A stretch of DNA of 53,372 nucleotides, taken from contig CAZWOU010000025.1 of the NCBI GenBank assembly GCA_964635375.1, forward strand, positions 1 to 53,372, written 5' to 3'. A model generated the notes under the pieces. The model saw nothing but the letters and a program-made list of their open reading frames with translations, did no database searches and was not told where the DNA came from. Position 1 is the stretch's first letter, and every line of letters starts with the position of its first letter. The DNA comes from CAZMNY01 sp964635375 (GTDB lineage Bacteria > Planctomycetota > Planctomycetia > Pirellulales > Pirellulaceae). The translations under genes and the position numbers were made by a program. This document shows positions 48,801 to 53,372 of the stretch, one piece after another.

Positions 48801-51800
48801 ATCGGGTCACCGAGATACGCTCGAAGTAACGGGGTATCGGGATCGCCGTGAACCACGCTACTGAACAGCTTGGATGGGTCGGGGTTGACTGCCAACCGCC
48901 GGTTCAAGGGTTCGACCCTCAGGCCGAATGAGCTGCCAGAGGTCCGTTCACCGCCGGCCAAGTATCTAAACACCGTGTCCATCAGCGCCCAGGAGTCGAT
49001 GCTGCCAAGCTTATTGGTGAACTCGGGCACGGTCTGGCCCTCCGCCGGTTTCTCAAACACCGTCTGACTGACGATCTTGTTCTCCGTGCGTGGGTTCGAA
49101 TCCTGGATCTGCATCACGTATTCGCGGAAGCTGCCTCGCACCAATGCGGAGACGGGCTCGTTCGTGTGAATATCGACGATGCTACCGCTGCGAACCTCTT
49201 TCCCTGTGACGGGATCGTGGTAGGTCGAGCCCTTGGGCTCAATCACTGTGCAGCCAAACAAGCCATGCCCCCAGGACGTCAGCCCGTAGGCGTGGTCGTG
49301 CCAGTAGGTGATGCCGAAGTCCGAGTCGGCGTACCAGCGGTATCGCACAAACTCGACACTAGCGATCTCATCCTTCTTATGGGCGAACTCTAAGGCTTCG
49401 TCGAGTTCCAGATCGTTTCCGTTGATCGCAATGATCCGGCGGATCTCGGTCTTGCCGACTTGGTCCATGCCGATTCCGATCAGGATGCCGACATGGAAAG
49501 GTTCGGCGCTGCGAAGAGTAATCTTCTTGGCGCCCGCAGCGGCATCGGCTGTCAGCGGTTCGTTCTGAGGTTTGCCGAAGCCTTCGTCGTCGTCCTCCAA
49601 CATCGTGAATGGACGGACCGACTGTTCGTAGGACATTCCCGTGATCACGCCGTCGGAGGCTTGCGTGTCGAACTGCACAAAGTGGATGTGCATGTTGACT
49701 TTGCTGGACGACAGGTTCTCGCGGAAGTCGGGAATCTCGTTGGTGAGGATAACATCCGCGGTGTCGTGGACATTCATCCGCAGCACGAGTGGGATCTTCA
49801 AGTCATCGTTGGCTCGAATCGCCTCTTCTTGCTCGTGAAGCACATAGATCTGACCATCCTTGTCGACGATCGGCGCCAGATGGCCTTCGCCATTGCCCTT
49901 CGAGCTAGAAAGCGTGATGGGCAACTTGATGGCGTGAATATTGAACTGCTTCAATTGGCTCGGGGCGGTTTCCTTGGGGCTGAGGCTCCAGGGGCCGTTC
50001 TCGCCAGGTTGGGCGACCTTGCTGCTTCTCGATCCGTCCGAGTTTCTGCGGATCGGCTCGAGGAAGGGCGCCGGGTTGTGGTCCGGGCTAAACGGAGGCC
50101 GTTTGCCAAAGTGGGGCTTCATGTGCGGCCAAGCGCGTTTCCCCGTGTCCTGATCGAAGAGCAGAACTGGGCGTTCGCCTGGCTTCAACGAACCCTGCGA
50201 GATTCCGGGCCGGTACTTAGGCCATTTGATTGGCGTCTCGGGTTCGCCGCGATAGAGGGTCTTTCCGTCGACCTTCTCCTTGGCCCAGTCCCAGACGCTG
50301 GCGTCGTAGGCGTCGATCTGCCCTCTTTCGTCATCCTTCTTGCCAGGTTTTCCTTGCGGCGGAAGCTGGCTCTCGACCCATTCGTCGATGGAGTAGACGC
50401 CTTGGGTGGGATCGCCGCCCTCGGCGATGACTTTGAAGTTCTTTCCGTACCACTTCATCGTCTTGCCGACGAGTTGCGTCGAGTCGACAGCAGGTTTCAT
50501 TTTCCCCTTGCGATCGGGCAACTCAGCCAGCGCCGGCATTACGTCGGTGCTTGCTTCACCGTTTTGCAAGGTGTTATAGGTTCGCCAGAAGGCCCACATC
50601 CCCGCCACGTAGTGGTGCGGGATATGACAGTGATAAAGGAAGTCACCGGCTGTCAATTGGCATCCGCCCGAGCAACATTCGACCGTCAGGTCGTGTGTCT
50701 CCGAGGGGCCTATCGTCTGCACATCGACGCGGTCCGAGGTGGTCCGAATCGGCGGCGTCTTAATCGGCCCGCCCGTTGCGAGAGCGAAGTTGTTCGTGCC
50801 AAACAGATTCAAGTCTGCCTTCAGCTGGTCTTGCCGACGCCAGCGGATCGCACCGCCGTGCAAGTGATGCGAGTGAAAGACTTCGGACCCGCCGTGAACC
50901 AGACGCCACTTGGCGGGGTCACCGAGGTACGATCGTGGAATCGGCGTGGTGGGGTCGCCAAAGGTGTACGAGCTGTACCCCATCGACTCATCTTCTACCC
51001 CGAACAAGTTGTGTTGCAAAATTAGGTTGTTCGCGAATGACTCACTGCGATAGTTGATCGCTCGGGTACTTGGACGATAATCGTCAGCCATTTGATCCCG
51101 CTGAGGAATCGCCTCTTCAAGTTTATTGAGTGGGCGGAAAGCTTCGTGGCCGACTTCGTGGTAGATGACAACAAATTCGCGGAAGTCCGGGCCAGCCGGG
51201 TCTTCGATCATCGCCAACCAACCGCTCTTCATCTCTTCGCCCGTATAGGGGTCGAGGAAACGAGAGCCCTTTGGCTCGACAACCAACGAACCGAACATTC
51301 CGGTTGACGCCTGATCTCGCATATGGCTGTGGAAGTGATGAACGCCTTCTTGTTGGTCTGGTGCGACGTACCATTCGAAGGTCGTTGTTTCACCTGGCTT
51401 GACGTACGAATCGCCGTTCGTGGACGTGGCGGGCTGACCTGTCGCTTGCACGATCAAGTTCGATCCGTGCAGGTGGAAGCTCACCTTCTCTTCGTCAAAA
51501 TCGTCCCCGCCAGTTTCGTTCTTGAGGTGGATCACCAGGCGTTCGCCTTGATTCACCCGGATCGACAATGGCTGGATCGCGTCGCCCGAGAGGCCGTTGG
51601 TAATGGCGCCGGGGTCGTGGGCGTCGTCTTCGTTGAAACGAGCGTCTTCGTTTCGCAGTTCTTCAGCTCGCACCTTCTTCACATCCTCAGTCAACACGAA
51701 CATGTAACCGGGAAAGAAGTCGTGGTATTGGTTGAGCGTGATATAGGCGTTGATGGCGCTGACGTGGAATTCCCGTACCGGTGCGTCCGCGGGGCCGCGG

Positions 51801-53356
51801 GCGCCGGGCGTGACGGTTTCGCCCTGAGCTGCGACCATCAGCGGAACATCAACGTCAGGTTCGCTGCCGAAGTGCTGCTGGCCAGACTGTTGGTAGGTTC
51901 CTCCGTAGACCTTCTCGCCCATCTTGTTTTGCAGGTATTTCGCAGCGTAAGAACCCGCTTTCTCACGGGTCTGGCCGAGGTTGATCGCTCCGGGCATGTG
52001 CTTCCGACCAGCCAGTTGATTTTTTTTCCGGTCCTCCGTCGATCGCAGAGGATGGGCGATGTCGATCTCGATCGCGTAAGGTTCGTCTTCGAACACATAG
52101 GCGACTTGCACGACAACGCCCGCACCATTGACCGGTTTGCCTCGGCCCAGCCAGTAGGAGTCGGTTGAATCGGGTTGAAGCTTAAGCACTTCTTCGTTGG
52201 GCTCGTCGGGATTAAGAATCACTTCCATCTCGGAAACGACCGACGGCGAAATCGAGCGCCGGTAGGCGTCCGTGAAGTGCACCGTCACGCGACCAGACTG
52301 TTCAATCACCGCTTCATGGTGAATGTTGCCGTGCATGGTTAGCACGCCGCGGTGATGGGGGTTGTGGTCGGTGTGCGGCTGAGCCGTGCCGTTGGCGGAC
52401 GGGGCGTGGTGATGCTCGTGCGAGGGGAAGATCGCCGAGATCACTGTCTGAGCCCGAAGGTTCCCCGAATTTGCCATCGTCTCCAATTCGCCCAGCAACG
52501 CTTGCTGATCCGCGAAGAGCTCCTGAACTGCTTCTTGGACAAACGCTCGCATGTCCTCATCGACTTCGAGGATTCGCTTTTGGGAGCGAGCGAGTTTGTC
52601 GCTGATCGCGATCAATTTCTGGTAGTGCTCATCGGCCTTGCTGACGATTTTCGGCAAGGGCTTAACTTCTTCGTCGAGTCGCATCAGGCTGCCGCATCGC
52701 AACATTTCCGAGCCGAAGTAGGGGTTGGCGATCTTCCGATTCGCCTGCAGCCAGGAAGCTCCTTGGTCGTCAAAGGCCATCGGGCAATAGACTCGGTAGA
52801 GCGGCGACTTGAGGGCGTGGCCATGGGTTTGAACCAACGCCAACATGCCGTTGGAAACACCTTCGTAGTGCACGCGAAACCCAGCTTTGTCTTTCGCGTC
52901 GAGCGACGCCTGAGCGGAAGCTAGAATGGACTGGGCGGTGGCTCGCCAAGCAGCCACGCCTTCCTTGTCGAACGCCGAGAGATCGACGCTTGCAATTGCG
53001 GCGGGCAATTGCTGGAAAGCGCGTTGAGCGCCTGCCAGATCATCCGCTGCAAGCGACGATGTTGCGTCGAGATATGCGTCGTAGGCGGCGTTGAGCTCTA
53101 AACTCACAGCGCCCCGTTCGGCGGGGATTTCTCTTGTGCCAGCCTTCTTCGCCTTACGGGGCGCAGCAACAGTTTGTTTTGCAGTCGCCGCTGGTGCTTG
53201 CGTCTTGGCCGCAGGGGCCTCGCGTTCAGCGATCGCGCCGGCACTGGGCTCCTCGACTTTGGTTGCACGGCGAGTGGCCACATTGGCGGAGTAGCCGGCG
53301 CCAGCCAGCACCACCAGGGCCACCGCCACTTGCGGAAGCGTCATTCCTTTTCTCAT
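45854..53356 (-). CDS. Giant multicopper oxidase-di-heme peroxidase fusion protein (2500 aa)
   Basis: In order: an N-terminal membrane helix (about 8-25); a DUF3347-like metal domain (about 86-225; C191 in YCPMAFDDQG, C221 in MLRCGSL); a His-rich stretch (313-347); six cupredoxin domains in three pairs (about 520-925, 1130-1600, 1625-1985); an anchor (2043-2058) followed by Arg/His; a second signal-like helix (2067-2085); and a di-heme-peroxidase domain (2120-2475). Copper motifs: FHLHG (H628, H630), FHSH (H676, H678), FHSHHLHGG (H828, H831, H833) and YHCHIPHHYVAGM (H909-C910-H911, H915, M920). Domain 3 adds H1223/H1225 and H1353/H1355; later pairs are degenerate. The peroxidase part has CVKCH (2337-2341), but the first heme site reads CAQSQ. 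The start is uncertain: the frame is open to the window edge. Six-domain relatives include MnxG-type Mn(II) oxidases; the substrate is unknown. Confidence 0.85.
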   Translation of the reverse strand: MRKGMTLPQVAVALVVLAGAGYSANVATRRATKVEEPSAGAIAEREAPAAKTQAPAATAKQTVAAPRKAKKAGTREIPAERGAVSLELNAAYDAYLDATSSLAADDLAGAQRAFQQLPAAIASVDLSAFDKEGVAAWRATAQSILASAQASLDAKDKAGFRVHYEGVSNGMLALVQTHGHALKSPLYRVYCPMAFDDQGASWLQANRKIANPYFGSEMLRCGSLMRLDEEVKPLPKIVSKADEHYQKLIAISDKLARSQKRILEVDEDMRAFVQEAVQELFADQQALLGELETMANSGNLRAQTVISAIFPSHEHHHAPSANGTAQPHTDHNPHHRGVLTMHGNIHHEAVIEQSGRVTVHFTDAYRRSISPSVVSEMEVILNPDEPNEEVLKLQPDSTDSYWLGRGKPVNGAGVVVQVAYVFEDEPYAIEIDIAHPLRSTEDRKKNQLAGRKHMPGAINLGQTREKAGSYAAKYLQNKMGEKVYGGTYQQSGQQHFGSEPDVDVPLMVAAQGETVTPGARGPADAPVREFHVSAINAYITLNQYHDFFPGYMFVLTEDVKKVRAEELRNEDARFNEDDAHDPGAITNGLSGDAIQPLSIRVNQGERLVIHLKNETGGDDFDEEKVSFHLHGSNLIVQATGQPATSTNGDSYVKPGETTTFEWYVAPDQQEGVHHFHSHMRDQASTGMFGSLVVEPKGSRFLDPYTGEEMKSGWLAMIEDPAGPDFREFVVIYHEVGHEAFRPLNKLEEAIPQRDQMADDYRPSTRAINYRSESFANNLILQHNLFGVEDESMGYSSYTFGDPTTPIPRSYLGDPAKWRLVHGGSEVFHSHHLHGGAIRWRRQDQLKADLNLFGTNNFALATGGPIKTPPIRTTSDRVDVQTIGPSETHDLTVECCSGGCQLTAGDFLYHCHIPHHYVAGMWAFWRTYNTLQNGEASTDVMPALAELPDRKGKMKPAVDSTQLVGKTMKWYGKNFKVIAEGGDPTQGVYSIDEWVESQLPPQGKPGKKDDERGQIDAYDASVWDWAKEKVDGKTLYRGEPETPIKWPKYRPGISQGSLKPGERPVLLFDQDTGKRAWPHMKPHFGKRPPFSPDHNPAPFLEPIRRNSDGSRSSKVAQPGENGPWSLSPKETAPSQLKQFNIHAIKLPITLSSSKGNGEGHLAPIVDKDGQIYVLHEQEEAIRANDDLKIPLVLRMNVHDTADVILTNEIPDFRENLSSSKVNMHIHFVQFDTQASDGVITGMSYEQSVRPFTMLEDDDEGFGKPQNEPLTADAAAGAKKITLRSAEPFHVGILIGIGMDQVGKTEIRRIIAINGNDLELDEALEFAHKKDEIASVEFVRYRWYADSDFGITYWHDHAYGLTSWGHGLFGCTVIEPKGSTYHDPVTGKEVRSGSIVDIHTNEPVSALVRGSFREYVMQIQDSNPRTENKIVSQTVFEKPAEGQTVPEFTNKLGSIDSWALMDTVFRYLAGGERTSGSSFGLRVEPLNRRLAVNPDPSKLFSSVVHGDPDTPLLRAYLGDPIVLRALDHSGNEMHTIHVNGHWFPLERYAPNARPKSSIHLGIAERYDLAIPAAGGPQQQAGDYLYYSGRMSHLGEGMWGIIRVEDEKQDNLQPLPGREEIPKSAKTFYPADAPVKTFNVSAVDMPMDLNPLIDGASIDVEGTNRSIITENPTGKCYVLDDELKDVEKGKHFHPLTLRVNVGDVIKINLTNRLKEGRASFHADMLAYDPKDSLGINVGNNPGDQTIAPGETRTYTFYAHPEYGEAAALVTDWGDVTKHQRDGLYGAIIVGPRGSEYYDPATGADVSMKNSWRADVVVDETIAENKGRGSYRDAALYFQDEDNVIGTAYMPYVRDAGGLAAVNYRIEPLVWRAEHYGVELEDGYVTNGKDDPATPIIEALPGDDVRIHVFGAHSEQNTIFSLEGHQWKLEPEMEGTELLEAEQLGATEALEVNVTAGGRHQIPGDYVYMSHRLAYAEAGQWGLLRVIGGGDAQAGRPVAGDQPIASLDSYQLKGQGRSAVSVGALELPKEDTVNDAQVTKESRESFPWLVLLPLLGGGIVLARRRHRGVRMIGLLLLVATVAFAALGHAPVSAQIRSLGPKKADDKATGGLRKLGGGAIGGAPAITAGAKTSAEKVKLALAYLLDMPKPPAGAKPIDVPGLAALPAQDAPDATLVELGMMLFFDNRISGYAHIPCAQSQNPAEGWATRDPLSTGYPGTRYFRNAPTVLNARFAKYLYWDGRLGGDDLATQARDSINDSHFMSSDGRVMLERQKQIPEYVALFEKSGLGEPSLTKITKAIKAFEETLVSRNVPLDNYLNGDEKALSDEAKQGMALFTGKAGCVKCHSGPYLSDEEPRNIGVPENPEVFSDPFRVITFRSQLKFIGVPNYMNWRNDPGHFGVTKQYKNFGQFLTPSLREVARTAPYMHNGMLPTLEAVVDFYNAGGGETIFRNKDPLLKPLGLNDEEKAALVAFLNALSGDEINIQLEQKDLPEYVAYPAWYTKRN

Positions 53357-53372
53357 CCACTTGGCTGCTTTA

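Noticed and set aside
49460..51025. A 521-codon plus-strand open frame
   Set aside because: It is antisense to the giant oxidase, has no start signals and no family resemblance. High GC keeps the opposite strand open.

Overview
The window reads as a chromosome segment of a planctomycete, most likely from the Pirellulales. The reasons are a DUF1549/DUF1553 cytochrome next to a DUF1501 protein, the tail of a PVC-type heme-binding protein, a CxPSR sulfatase, many conserved small proteins of planctomycete type, and mixed ATG, GTG and TTG starts. Two N runs (100 N at 3841-3940 and 10 N at 33244-33253) show that this is a draft scaffold. Both lie in or near repetitive coding sequence.

The left part (1-20 kb) is mainly housekeeping: a small heat-shock protein behind a near-perfect sigma-54 promoter, typA, rpsU, an arsenate reductase with a receiver protein, nadC, a ComEA-like protein, uvrB, an ECF sigma/anti-sigma pair, a NarL-type regulator next to an enolase-superfamily enzyme, and gnd-zwf. 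A tRNA-Cys at 20.2 kb is followed directly by the 3' remnant of a tyrosine recombinase, which suggests an old integration scar. From 20.9 to 36 kb come accessory genes: DUF1553-DUF1501, a small P-loop kinase, a beta-lactamase-fold hydrolase, an isochorismatase-family hydrolase, a sulfatase, an NAD-dependent epimerase, membrane and lipoproteins, and a porin with a cysteine cluster.

The most unusual part is 35.8-53.4 kb. Here a run of minus-strand genes encodes only envelope metalloproteins. In transcription order these are: a 2500-residue protein with a DUF3347-like metal-binding region, a His-rich stretch, six cupredoxin domains in three pairs, a membrane anchor and a di-heme-peroxidase domain; a separate di-heme peroxidase-like protein; an AioB-like Rieske subunit; an AioA-like molybdopterin subunit; a membrane cytochrome c-CuA fusion; a ferritin-like protein; a NapH/NosR-like polyferredoxin membrane protein; a second, atypical CuA-like protein; and a Cys-rich lipoprotein. 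Several junctions are tight (a 4-base ATG/TGA overlap, and a stop and GTG start 4 bases apart), which supports an operon. No catalytic heme-copper oxidase subunit I is present.

My inference is that this cluster is an arsenite-oxidase-related respiratory or detoxification module wired to CuA and cytochrome c carriers and to a very large multicopper oxidase. The substrate of that oxidase is unknown; Mn(II), Cu(I) and As(III) are candidates. The giant gene has no in-frame stop upstream of its proposed start inside the window, so its true N-terminus may lie outside.
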